13,316 bases of DNA, from contig RFXC01000115.1 in NCBI GenBank assembly GCA_009921765.1, positions 1 to 13,316 on the forward strand, read 5' to 3'. Position 1 is the first letter of the stretch, and each line of letters starts with the position of its first letter. Positions 1 to 7,081 of the stretch are shown piece after piece. The position numbers and the translations under genes are program-made. The stretch comes from Betaproteobacteria bacterium (GTDB lineage: Bacteria; Pseudomonadota; Gammaproteobacteria; Burkholderiales; Burkholderiaceae). The notes beneath the pieces were generated by a model. It was not told the DNA's origin, made no database searches, and worked only from the letters and a program-made list of their open reading frames with translations.

Positions 1-597
1 CGGCACGGGATCTTCCCCTGGTACAGCACGGGCCAGCCAGTGCTGTGGTGGTCACCCGATCCGCGCATGGTCCTCGATCTTTCCCGCTTCAAAGTCTCCC
101 GATCGCTGGTGAAGACGGTGCGCAGAGTGCGCCGCGAGGCGCGCTGGAGAATTTCTCTCGACCGCAACTTCGAGGCCGTGATGAACGCTTGCGCAGCCCC
201 CAGGGAAGGCCTGGGCGACGGTACCTGGATCACGTCCGACATCAAATCCGCATACTGCGATCTGCATCGCCAGGGCTTTGCGCATTCGGTGGAAATCTGC
301 GATGAGGACAACAGCCTCGTTGGCGGTCTTTATGGCGTATCGATCGGGCGCATGTTTTACGGTGAGTCGATGTTCGCCCGCGAGCCGGATGTATCCAAGA
401 TTGCGTTGTACGCCCTGGTTGAACTGCTCCGTGCCCATGGATTTCGCGTGATAGACTGCCAGCAGAACACCCGCCATCTGGCGTCTCTTGGTGCGACGGA
501 GGTTCCCCGCGTGACATTCCTGTCCGACGTTTCAGAGCTTGCAGCGTTGCCCCCACCCGACTGGACGTCGGTCGGCATCGCCTTCCCAGACGCATGA
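1..597 (+). CDS. aat: Leucyl/phenylalanyl-tRNA--protein transferase, 5' partial
   Basis: Cytoplasmic aminoacyl-tRNA--protein transferase that adds Leu or Phe from charged tRNA to proteins with N-terminal Lys or Arg, making them ClpS/ClpAP substrates (known for the family). The frame is open from base 1, and 198 residues are visible. They begin with the family signature [20 protein letters not shown] (visible residues 3-22). Further signatures are [18 protein letters not shown] near residues 105-122 and a C-terminal VIDCQ...HLASLGA block. The family is usually about 230-250 residues, so roughly 40 N-terminal residues lie before the window. The stop codon overlaps the start of the next gene in an ATGA at 594-597, implying translational coupling with bpt. 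Pairing aat with bpt puts both bacterial N-degron transferases in one transcript. Identification is firm. Confidence 0.96.
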   Translation, partial: RHGIFPWYSTGQPVLWWSPDPRMVLDLSRFKVSRSLVKTVRRVRREARWRISLDRNFEAVMNACAAPREGLGDGTWITSDIKSAYCDLHRQGFAHSVEICDEDNSLVGGLYGVSIGRMFYGESMFAREPDVSKIALYALVELLRAHGFRVIDCQQNTRHLASLGATEVPRVTFLSDVSELAALPPPDWTSVGIAFPDA

Positions 598-1337
598 CGC
601 AACTCAAGGAACTGCCCTTCTCGGCGCTGCAGTTTTATGCCACGGCGCCCTACCCCTGCAGCTACCTGGAGGGCAGGCAGGCACGCTCACAGGTGGCCAC
701 GCCCAACCACCTGATCAACGCCGACATCTACAGCGAACTGGTGCGCGCAGGCTTCCGGCGAAGCGGCGTGTTCACCTATCGCCCCTATTGCGATGGATGC
801 CGCGCCTGCGTGCCGGTGCGCGTACCCATCTCGGAATACCGCCCCGATCGCAGTCAGCGTCGCGCGCGTCGTGCGCACGGCACCCTGCGCACGCTGGTCG
901 CGCGTCTGGGCTTCTCGCCCGAGCACTACCAGCTTTATCTGCGCTATCAGGCGAGCCGTCATTCGGGTGGCGGCATGGACCACGACAGCCGCGAGCAATA
1001 CGCGCAATTTCTGCTTCAGAGCAAGGTCAACACACGACTGGTGGAGTTTCGCGAACCTGACGGCCTGCTACGGATGGTCTCCATCATCGACATCCTCAAT
1101 GACGGCCTGTCATCGGTCTACACCTTCTTCGACCCCGACGTGCCGCACGCAAGCTTCGGCACCTACAACATCGTCTGGCAGATCGATCAGTGCCGCCAGC
1201 TCAACCTGCCCTACCTCTATCTCGGCTACTGGATCGCCAACAGCCGGAAGATGTCGTACAAGGCTAATTTCCGGCCGATCGAGCGGCTCAGCGAAGGTCG
1301 CTGGGAGCGCATGGGCGAACCCTCCAGCGTTGAATGA
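594..1337 (+). CDS. bpt: Aspartate/glutamate leucyltransferase
   Basis: Transfers Leu from Leu-tRNA to proteins with N-terminal Asp or Glu, the second arm of the bacterial N-degron pathway (known for the Bpt/Ate family). The 247-residue product is of normal length. Cys22 sits in a [12 protein letters not shown] motif, and Cys66, Cys69 and Cys72 lie in [17 protein letters not shown]; these cysteines are typical of the arginyl/leucyl-transferase fold. The C-terminal half has the usual [28 protein letters not shown] and [10 protein letters not shown] blocks. The ATG at 594 overlaps the aat stop, and the gene's own stop overlaps the pyrD start (ATGA at 1334-1337), so all three genes are probably translated from one message. 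No separate promoter is visible. Confidence 0.96.
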   Translation: MTQLKELPFSALQFYATAPYPCSYLEGRQARSQVATPNHLINADIYSELVRAGFRRSGVFTYRPYCDGCRACVPVRVPISEYRPDRSQRRARRAHGTLRTLVARLGFSPEHYQLYLRYQASRHSGGGMDHDSREQYAQFLLQSKVNTRLVEFREPDGLLRMVSIIDILNDGLSSVYTFFDPDVPHASFGTYNIVWQIDQCRQLNLPYLYLGYWIANSRKMSYKANFRPIERLSEGRWERMGEPSSVE

Positions 1338-2383
1338 ATCCCTACGACATCGTCCGCCCGCTGCTGTTTCGCCTTGACGCCGAGCGCGCTCACCATCTCA
1401 CCTTCGCTTTACTCGACCAGCCACTGTTGCGGCCGCTCCTTCAGTGGGTCGCCGGCGACACGGTCGACGACCCGGTTGATTTCCTCGGGCTGCGGTTGCG
1501 CAATCGCGTAGGGCTCGCCGCAGGACTGGACAAAAACGGCGAACATCTTCCGGCGTTGTCGGCGCTCGGGTTCGGCTTCATCGAAATCGGCACCGTCACC
1601 CCCAAGCCGCAACCCGGCAACGCCCGTCCACGCATTTTTCGCATCCCGCGGCGCCATGCACTCATCAATCGGTTGGGCTTCAACAACGATGGGCTGGACG
1701 CTCTGGTCCAAAACGTCCAGCAGTCGGGCTTTGACGGGGTGCTTGGCATCAACATCGGCAAAAACGGCAGCACACCCAACGAGCGCGCCATTGACGATTA
1801 CCGCGAATGCCTCATCCGCGTGCATGACATTGCCAGCTACGTCACGGTGAACGTCTCGTCGCCCAACACCAAGGACCTGCGCCGACTGCAGGGCGGCGAC
1901 GAACTCTCGGCGCTGCTGGCCGGCCTGTCCGAGACTCGCGCCATGCTCTCCGACCGAGATGGCAAGCGGGTGCCCATGGTGCTCAAGATCGCTCCCGATC
2001 TCGACGACGAACAGATCGCCCTCATTGCCGACCTGCTGCCCGCGCAGGGCATCGATGCAGTCATCGCCACCAACACCACGGTGTCGCGAGATTCGGTTGC
2101 CGGCGAAGAGAACGCCGGCCAGACGGGCGGCCTGTCGGGTGCGCCTGTCTTCGACATGTCCAACCGGGTGATCCGGGCATTGCGTGAACGGCTTCCCGTG
2201 GGCTACCCGATCATTGGGGTGGGCGGCATTCTGTCGGCCGCCGACGCCTGCGCGAAGATCGAGGCGGGCGCAAGCGTGGTGCAGATGTACACCGGCATCA
2301 TTTACCGCGGCCCCTCACTCATCTCCGACTGCGCCCGTGCGCTCGCCCATCAGGCAGCAACCGGTCAGGCCCCGTCGAACTGA
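1334..2383 (+). CDS. pyrD: Dihydroorotate dehydrogenase (quinone), class 2
   Basis: FMN enzyme that oxidises dihydroorotate to orotate with quinone as acceptor, the fourth step of de novo pyrimidine synthesis, bound to the inner membrane face (family knowledge). It has 349 residues, normal for class 2. The N-terminal helical extension (residues 1-45) that reaches the membrane is present. The FMN/substrate region has [10 protein letters not shown] (61-70), [13 protein letters not shown] (84-96) and [10 protein letters not shown] (111-120). NVSSPNT at 173-179 carries the serine base typical of class 2 enzymes rather than the cysteine of class 1. IGVGGI (294-299) and the TGIIYRGP block near 320-327 form the phosphate site. 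The start overlaps the bpt stop. No defect was seen. Confidence 0.97.
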   Translation: MNPYDIVRPLLFRLDAERAHHLTFALLDQPLLRPLLQWVAGDTVDDPVDFLGLRLRNRVGLAAGLDKNGEHLPALSALGFGFIEIGTVTPKPQPGNARPRIFRIPRRHALINRLGFNNDGLDALVQNVQQSGFDGVLGINIGKNGSTPNERAIDDYRECLIRVHDIASYVTVNVSSPNTKDLRRLQGGDELSALLAGLSETRAMLSDRDGKRVPMVLKIAPDLDDEQIALIADLLPAQGIDAVIATNTTVSRDSVAGEENAGQTGGLSGAPVFDMSNRVIRALRERLPVGYPIIGVGGILSAADACAKIEAGASVVQMYTGIIYRGPSLISDCARALAHQAATGQAPSN

Positions 2384-2404
2384 CCCGGAGCGGTTGGCCG
2401 CCAT

Positions 2405-3892
2405 ATGGCTGAGATCGTTCTCGCCACGCTCAACGCACGCTATTCGCACGCCTCGCTGGGGTTGCGTTATCTGCACGCCAACCTTGCCGAGTTGCAAGAC
2501 CGCGCCGAGATCGTTGAATTCGTGATCGGTGCGCGCACCGAGTCCATCGCCGAGACCATCCTGTCACGCGAGCCCCGCCTGCTGGGCCTGGGGGTCTACA
2601 TCTGGAATGTGGAAGAGACCACGCGCCTGGTCGCCCTGCTCAAGCGACTGGCTCCGGAATTGCGCATCGTGTTGGGCGGCCCCGAGGTCAGTCACGAGGT
2701 CAATGAGCAGGCGATCTGTCGCATGGCCGATCATGTCATCACCGGCACGGCCGAACACGAGTTCGCCGAACTGTGTCGCCAAACGCTGGCATGGAAGGCA
2801 GGACAAGCCCCCCGTCCGCTCACGCATGTGATCAGCGGCGGCAGGCTCGAACCGGCCGATGTCACGATGCCCTACTCGCTCTATGACGATCGCGACATCG
2901 CACACCGCAACCTTTACGTGGAAGCCTCGCGCGGCTGCCCCTACCGTTGCGAGTTCTGTCTGTCGGCCCTTGACCGCACTGCCGTGCCGTTTCCGCTTGA
3001 GCCCTTGCTCGACGAACTGGCCATTCTTTACAAGCGCGGCGCCCGGCGATTCCGCTTTGTCGATCGAACCTTCAACCTGAAGATCGACACGAGCCTCGCC
3101 ATCCTGTCGTTTTTCCTGGAACGAATCGAGGCCCACCCCGACGACCCCTGCTTCGCTCATTTCGAACTCGTCCCCGACCACCTCCCCGAGCGGCTGCGGG
3201 AAATCCTGCCGAGATTTCCCGCCGGCTCCCTGCAGTTCGAGATTGGCATCCAGAGCTGGAATACCGAGGTGCAGGCACTGATCAGCCGGCGACAGAACAA
3301 TGCGAAGGCCGAGGAAAACCTGCGATGGTTGCGCGAGCACACCAGCGCCAACCTGCACGTCGACCTGATCGCCGGTCTGCCCGGCGAAACGATGGCGAGC
3401 TTCGGGGCCGGGTTCGATCGACTGGTGGCACTCAATCCGCAGGAGATTCAGGTGGGGATCCTGAAGCGGCTGCGGGGCGCCCCGATCAGCAGGCATACCG
3501 AAGCGTTTGACCTCCGCTTCAACCCCTCGCCCCCTTACAACGTGGTCGCCACCCGCGACATTCCCTTCTCTGGCATGCAGCGCCTCGCACGCTTTGCCCG
3601 CTACTGGGAACTCATCGGCAACTCGGGCCGATTTTCAGCGCGGCTGCCCGAGCTCCTGGGGCCGCAGCCCTTCAACCGCTTCATGGCGTTTTCCGACTGG
3701 ATCTACGCGCGCACCGACAGCACCTGGCGATTTTCGCCAGAACGTCTGGCCCAGCTCATCGATACATGGCTCATTTCATCAAGTGAGATAGAATTTCACC
3801 ATGGGACGCCCCAGGAACCCCTCCACCGACGACGGCAAGACAGCGATTCAGGTCATCCAGCGCCTGGTGTCGCTGCTCGACGCGCTGGCTGA
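2405..3892 (+). CDS. B12-binding-type radical SAM protein (DUF4080 type) with a probable non-native C-terminal tail
   Basis: The N-terminal part (residues 1-135) resembles a cobalamin-binding Rossmann domain, with VLATLNARYSHASLGLRYL at the start and IVLGGPEVSHE near 88-98. A radical SAM core follows: CPYRCEFC at 178-185 gives the cluster cysteines C178, C182 and C185, with EIGIQSWN at 279-286 and DLIAGLPGET at 320-329. The C-terminal part to about residue 456 (FSDWIYARTDSTWRF...LIDTWL) looks like the DUF4080 end. The substrate is unknown for this family. From residue 466 the frame reads 92 bases into iclR, producing an Arg/Pro-rich tail that looks like out-of-frame iclR rather than conserved protein. 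The native stop has probably been lost. The ATG at 2405 lies 21 bases after pyrD, with only a distant GGAG (2387-2390). Confidence 0.88.
   Translation: MAEIVLATLNARYSHASLGLRYLHANLAELQDRAEIVEFVIGARTESIAETILSREPRLLGLGVYIWNVEETTRLVALLKRLAPELRIVLGGPEVSHEVNEQAICRMADHVITGTAEHEFAELCRQTLAWKAGQAPRPLTHVISGGRLEPADVTMPYSLYDDRDIAHRNLYVEASRGCPYRCEFCLSALDRTAVPFPLEPLLDELAILYKRGARRFRFVDRTFNLKIDTSLAILSFFLERIEAHPDDPCFAHFELVPDHLPERLREILPRFPAGSLQFEIGIQSWNTEVQALISRRQNNAKAEENLRWLREHTSANLHVDLIAGLPGETMASFGAGFDRLVALNPQEIQVGILKRLRGAPISRHTEAFDLRFNPSPPYNVVATRDIPFSGMQRLARFARYWELIGNSGRFSARLPELLGPQPFNRFMAFSDWIYARTDSTWRFSPERLAQLIDTWLISSSEIEFHHGTPQEPLHRRRQDSDSGHPAPGVAARRAG
3773..3794 (+). promoter_or_regulatory. Possible iclR promoter/operator: imperfect inverted repeat with a -10-like box
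   Basis: ATTTCATC (3773-3780) and GATAGAAT (3787-3794) match as inverted arms at 6 of 8 positions across a 6-base spacer. The right arm contains TAGAAT (5 of 6 to TATAAT), only 6 bases before the iclR ATG. IclR proteins often bind such short AT-rich palindromes at their own promoters, so autoregulation is an inference. No good -35 is seen. The arms lie inside the 3' end of the radical SAM gene. Confidence 0.25.
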
Positions 3893-4598
3893 GCGCACCG
3901 AGCCGGCCAGCCTGAAAGACCTGTCGCTTGCCACCGGGCTCCATCCCTCCACCGCTCACCGTATCCTCAACGACCTGGTCAGCGTTCGGCTGATTGACCG
4001 CAGCGACCCCGGCACCTACCAGCTTGGCATCCGGCTACTTGAGCTCGGCAACCTGGTGAAGGCGCGGCTCAACGTACGCGACGCTGCAATGGGCCCCATG
4101 CGCGAACTGCATCGCGCCACCGGGCAGCCAGTCAATCTGTCGATCCGGCAGGCCGATGAAATCGTCTACATCGAGCGCGCGGTGTCCGAGCGCTCGGGCA
4201 TGCAGGTGGTGCGCGCCGTAGGGGGCCGCGCGCCCCTCCACCTCACCTCGGTGGGCAAGCTGTTCCTGTCGGTGGACGACCCGCGCAACGTCCGCGCCTA
4301 CGCCACCCGCACGGGCCTCGCTGGCCACACCAAAAACAGCATCACCGAACTGGTCCGTCTGGAGCGCGAGCTTGCGCTGGTGAGGGCCCGCGGCTACGCG
4401 CGCGACAACGAAGAGCTGGAGCTCGGCGTGCGCTGCATTGCAGCCGGGATCCGCGATGACTCGGGCAAGTTGGTGGCCGGGCTCTCGGTGTCGGCGCCAG
4501 CCGATTTCGTGCAGGACGACTGGATCGACCTGGTGTGCAAGACCGCCGCCGATATTTCCTCTTCCCTCGGCTTCGAGCCGGCGGAAGAGGCAATGTGA
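3801..4598 (+). CDS. IclR-family transcriptional regulator
   Basis: DNA-binding regulator of 265 residues, the usual length for the family. Residues about 14-75 form the winged helix-turn-helix (IQVIQRLVSLLDAL, then LSLATGLHPSTAHRILNDL as the recognition unit). Residues about 90-255 form the effector-binding domain, with VGGRAPLHLTSVGKLFL and the GYARDNEELELGVRCIAAGI segment typical of IclR proteins. The start at 3801 keeps a short basic N-terminus (MGRPRNP) as in relatives. No strong Shine-Dalgarno sequence is seen; an AT-rich TAGAAT at 3789-3794 lies so close to the ATG that it could be a -10 box for a nearly leaderless message. The gene converges on the D-Ala-D-Ala peptidase gene with a 12-base gap. 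Target and ligand are not evident; IclR genes in Burkholderiales often control nearby catabolic or transport genes. Confidence 0.93.
   Translation: MGRPRNPSTDDGKTAIQVIQRLVSLLDALAERTEPASLKDLSLATGLHPSTAHRILNDLVSVRLIDRSDPGTYQLGIRLLELGNLVKARLNVRDAAMGPMRELHRATGQPVNLSIRQADEIVYIERAVSERSGMQVVRAVGGRAPLHLTSVGKLFLSVDDPRNVRAYATRTGLAGHTKNSITELVRLERELALVRARGYARDNEELELGVRCIAAGIRDDSGKLVAGLSVSAPADFVQDDWIDLVCKTAADISSSLGFEPAEEAM
4558..4590. repeat. Strong stem-loop inside the 3' end of iclR
   Basis: CCTCTTCC (4558-4565) pairs perfectly with GGAAGAGG (4583-4590). Inside, CGGC (4568-4571) pairs with GCCG (4577-4580) around a TTCGA loop, with one 2x2 mismatch between the two stems. It ends 5 bases before the iclR stop codon, and no T-run follows on the plus strand. 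It could act as a weak terminator or a 3' stabilising hairpin at this convergent junction. Confidence 0.5.
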
Positions 4599-4602
4599 TC
4601 AG

Positions 4603-4625
4603 AAAAAAGCCTACTCGGCGCCGAG
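4603..4625 (-). terminator. Probable intrinsic terminator of the D-Ala-D-Ala peptidase gene
   Basis: Read on the minus strand, the palindrome CTCGGCGCCGAG (4625-4614) overlaps the final codons and abuts the TAG stop. After the short sequence TAGGC comes a run of six T (4608-4603). An alternative small stem GCC/GGC with a GAGTA loop would sit directly against the T-run. Position and T-run suit rho-independent termination, but the stem is short. Confidence 0.5.
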
Positions 4626-5900
4626 CGACACCCTGAGCGGCACGGCCACATCGCCCTGCCCGCCGTCGGCGTGAATGCGTTGTGCGGGCGGCGCGGCTTT
4701 CTCCACCCAGCTGCGGATGCGCTGGGCATCGCCAAAGCGCGCCAGCTTGCCCGCGGCATCGAGCAGCACCACGATGAGCGGTCGCCCCTCGATGTTGGCG
4801 ATCATCACGAGACAGTTGCCCGCTTCGGAGATGAAGCCGGTTTTCTGAAGGCCGATTGACCAACCCGCCGTCGAAATCAGTCGATTGGTGTTGTAGAAGC
4901 CCAGCGGCTCGCGGGCGGGCTGCACCGTCATGGACCGCGCGACCGAATACTGACGAATCAGCGGATAGGATGACGCCGCCCGCACCAGCTGGGCGAGATC
5001 GCCCCCGCTGGAGACATTGGCGCTCGACAAACCGGTGGGCTCGACAAAACGCGTGTCCCGCAGCCCCAGCGATCGCGCCTTCGCATTCATTGCTGCAACG
5101 AACGCGGGCATGCCGCCCGGGTAGTGGCGACCCAGCGCGTTGGCTGCCCGGTTTTCGGAGGCCATGAGGGACAGCTGCAGCATTTCGGAACGGGTGAGCC
5201 AGGCCCCCGGATGCAGGCGTGAACTGGTGCCACGCAGACGATCGATATCGTCGCGGGTGATCTGCAGACGCTCGGAAAGCGGCAGCCCCGCATCGAGTAC
5301 TACCATCGCGGTCATCAGCTTGGTGATGGAAGCAATGGGGAGCACGGCGCTCGGATTCTTTCGAACCAGTACATCGCCGCTTCGGGCGTCCATCACCAGC
5401 GCCACCGACGAATGCAAAGAGAGGGGATCGGCCACCCGCTTGAGCCCGATAGACTCCCCAACTGACGGCCGGGCGGGCGGCTGAGCGGCAACCGCGGCCG
5501 TACCGACCGCTGCAGCGCCGACTGCCGCCGCAGCCATGGCGGTGGTCGCGCCCGATTGAGCGGGTTTGGGGGACTCCTCAAAGGCACGGGGCTTGTTCTG
5601 CTTCGCGCGCTTGGCGTTTTTGTCCTTTTTCGCTGCAGCGCTTTTGGGCGCAGCGCTCGCGGTGGACGCTGGCTTCGCTCCCGACTGCGCCCCCGATGCA
5701 CGGCGCTCACCCTGGGGCGCGGCACCCTTGCCGTCCGAACGTGGAGCGGGCTGTGCGGAGGACTGCGCGGCAGGCGTGCGCGACGCTTCAGCCGGCCGCG
5801 AAGACGGCGACTGCGCCATCGATGGCGCTGCAGCGAGCGCAAGGATCAGGGCGACGGCAGACCCGACCCCCGAAAAATGTTGAAAATTAGACACTTGCAA
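4611..5900 (-). CDS. D-alanyl-D-alanine carboxypeptidase/endopeptidase (S11, PbpG/DacA-like)
   Basis: Periplasmic serine peptidase of the penicillin-binding S11 family, acting on peptidoglycan stem peptides or cross-links. All three active-site motifs are present; numbering is from the farthest upstream start, TTG at 5957. They are SITK (210-213), SEN (267-269) and KTG (372-374). A hydrophobic signal segment (GSAVALILALAAAPSMAQ) precedes a 115-residue Ala/Pro/Lys-rich linker, so the protein is longer than PbpG-type relatives. There is no ATG before the end of the signal peptide. I chose TTG at 5900 because GAGGG (5910-5906) lies 5 bases upstream. GTG at 5894 and TTG at 5957 (open frame 4611-5957, 448 residues) are alternatives. 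It is last in a run of minus-strand genes. PbpG-like endopeptidase is favoured over DacA because the usual C-terminal beta domain and amphipathic anchor are not apparent. Confidence 0.88.
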   Translation of the reverse strand: MQVSNFQHFSGVGSAVALILALAAAPSMAQSPSSRPAEASRTPAAQSSAQPAPRSDGKGAAPQGERRASGAQSGAKPASTASAAPKSAAAKKDKNAKRAKQNKPRAFEESPKPAQSGATTAMAAAAVGAAAVGTAAVAAQPPARPSVGESIGLKRVADPLSLHSSVALVMDARSGDVLVRKNPSAVLPIASITKLMTAMVVLDAGLPLSERLQITRDDIDRLRGTSSRLHPGAWLTRSEMLQLSLMASENRAANALGRHYPGGMPAFVAAMNAKARSLGLRDTRFVEPTGLSSANVSSGGDLAQLVRAASSYPLIRQYSVARSMTVQPAREPLGFYNTNRLISTAGWSIGLQKTGFISEAGNCLVMIANIEGRPLIVVLLDAAGKLARFGDAQRIRSWVEKAAPPAQRIHADGGQGDVAVPLRVSLGAE

Positions 5901-5932
5901 AGCAACCCTCAGACGCGATCTAAGGATATGTT

Positions 5933-5957
5933 CGCTGTTTTTGACAGCGCCTGTCAA
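5933..5957. promoter_or_regulatory. Palindromic operator-like site upstream of the D-Ala-D-Ala peptidase gene
   Basis: TTGACAG (5941-5947) and CTGTCAA (5951-5957) are perfect 7-base inverted arms around CGC. A second perfect stem, CGCTGT (5933-5938) with ACAGCG (5944-5949), overlaps it, so the two folds are mutually exclusive in RNA. On the minus strand the outer arm also reads TTGACA, a perfect -35 hexamer, though no good -10 stands at 16-18 bases. A dimeric repressor site overlapping a promoter is the simplest reading. The binding protein is unknown. Confidence 0.4.
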
Positions 5958-5994
5958 CCGCAGAACGGTGCCAGGCGAGCCGTCGGCGTTTCAG

Positions 5995-6008
5995 GACCGC
6001 GCGCGGTC
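5995..6008. repeat. Perfect 14-base GC palindrome at the end of the TTT-type binding protein gene
   Basis: GACCGCGCGCGGTC is self-complementary and overlaps the last two bases of the minus-strand TGA stop (6009-6007). No T-run follows in the minus direction, so it is not a clear intrinsic terminator. It could still act as a 3' hairpin that partly separates the following gene. Confidence 0.4.
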
Positions 6009-7065
6009 AACTTTTTGGAAGGCGGGCCGCAACTTTCCGCCATTTGTCGAGGTCGGCCGCGATTCGTTCGGACAAGGCCGAGGGCGCGGACGGCGTGGGA
6101 TCCATGCCTGCCTTGAGGAGTCGCTCGACAACCGCCGGCGAGCGGAGCAGTTTCTGGACTTCAGCATTCAGCCGCTCGACCTGCGGCGAGGACATGCCCG
6201 CTGGTCCCAGGAGCGCAAACCAGGACGAGACATTGAAGCGCTCGAGCCCGGCCACGGCGAAGGTCGGTACATCGGGGATGGCCACATTGGGCGCAAGTGA
6301 TGGCACGCCGACCCCCACGATCCGGCCTTCGCGAATGTAGGGTGCAGCCACCGCAATGGAGATGAGTGCGGCCGGCACGCTGCCACCAATCAGGTCGTTC
6401 ACGAACTTGCCGCTGCCCGAAGCGCCGTAGGGCACATGCAGCCAGTCAAGACCCGCCTCCAGACGAAGTTGCTCGCCTGCCAGATGCGCGGTACTGCCCG
6501 GCCCCGGGGACGCAAACGACAGCTTGCCGGGGTTGGCCTTCGACCAGTCGATCAGTTGCCGCATGTCGCGAGCAGGAATCGAGGGATGCACCGCCACCAC
6601 CAGCCCAACATCAGCCAGCCGTGCAATGGAAGAAAAGTCCTTGAGGGGATCGAACCCGACGTTGGCCTGAATGACCGGCGCGATCGCAATGGTGCCGTCG
6701 AATCCGAGCAGCAAGGTGTGGCCATCGGGCTTGGCACGCGCCACCTCGGCGGCGCCGATGGCACCGGTTGCACCCGGCTTGTTCTCGGGCGTGACGGTCA
6801 CCCCAAGCGACTTCGATAGGCCCTCCGCCACCAGCCGTCCCAGCATGTCCGCCGACCCGCCCGCTGCAAACGGGATCACCAGCCGGACCGGTCGCCCGGA
6901 GGCAGCATCCTGCGCGGCAACCGGTTGAAAAGGGCCGACTGCGGCGAGCCCGGTCAGCGCAGCCAACGCAACCCGCACAGCCACGCGGACGGGTGCGGTA
7001 GCAAAAGCGCCCGGACCCGCGACAGCGCGCGCTGCGCGCATCAGCAAACACAGAGAACGAATCAC
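6007..7065 (-). CDS. Tripartite tricarboxylate transporter substrate-binding protein (Bug/TctC family)
   Basis: Periplasmic solute-binding protein, usually for carboxylates, of the Bug family that is greatly expanded in Burkholderiales. The 352-residue form starts at GTG 7065, chosen because a full AGGAGGT Shine-Dalgarno (7077-7071) sits 5 bases upstream. The frame stays open further upstream, but that part overlaps the nitroreductase gene. A long basic, hydrophobic signal peptide ends near VAAQ (49-52). Family motifs are PVRLVIPFAAGGSADMLGR (59-77), ENKPGATGAIGAAEVARAKP (94-113) followed by DGHTLLLG, and LSFASPGPGSTAHLAGEQ (182-199). The ligand cannot be read from sequence. No TctA/TctB membrane subunits are in the window, so it is an orphan binding protein here. 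It follows the nitroreductase by 16 bases and is probably co-transcribed. Confidence 0.93.
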   Translation of the reverse strand: MIRSLCLLMRAARAVAGPGAFATAPVRVAVRVALAALTGLAAVGPFQPVAAQDAASGRPVRLVIPFAAGGSADMLGRLVAEGLSKSLGVTVTPENKPGATGAIGAAEVARAKPDGHTLLLGFDGTIAIAPVIQANVGFDPLKDFSSIARLADVGLVVAVHPSIPARDMRQLIDWSKANPGKLSFASPGPGSTAHLAGEQLRLEAGLDWLHVPYGASGSGKFVNDLIGGSVPAALISIAVAAPYIREGRIVGVGVPSLAPNVAIPDVPTFAVAGLERFNVSSWFALLGPAGMSSPQVERLNAEVQKLLRSPAVVERLLKAGMDPTPSAPSALSERIAADLDKWRKVAARLPKS

Positions 7066-7070
7066 TGCAG

Positions 7071-7077
7071 ACCTCCT
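7071..7077 (-). promoter_or_regulatory. Strong Shine-Dalgarno deciding the binding-protein start
   Basis: AGGAGGT on the minus strand is a seven-base match to the anti-Shine-Dalgarno complement, placed 5 bases before GTG 7065. It sits in the 16-base gap after the nitroreductase stop and is far stronger than the sites of the neighbouring genes. This suggests the periplasmic protein is made in excess over the upstream enzymes from the shared message. Confidence 0.85.
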
Positions 7078-7081
7078 CGCC

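Noticed and set aside
2564..3496. 310-codon minus-strand open frame
   Set aside because: It is antisense to the radical SAM core, whose CxxxCxxC and other motifs show the plus strand is the coding one.
5941..5957. TTGACAG/CTGTCAA palindrome as an SOS (LexA) box
   Set aside because: A LexA box has CTG and CAG half-sites ten bases apart; here the arms and spacing differ.
5995..6008. GACCGCGCGCGGTC palindrome as an intrinsic terminator
   Set aside because: On the relevant minus strand no T-run follows. The T-run lies on the side facing the plus strand, where no gene is read.
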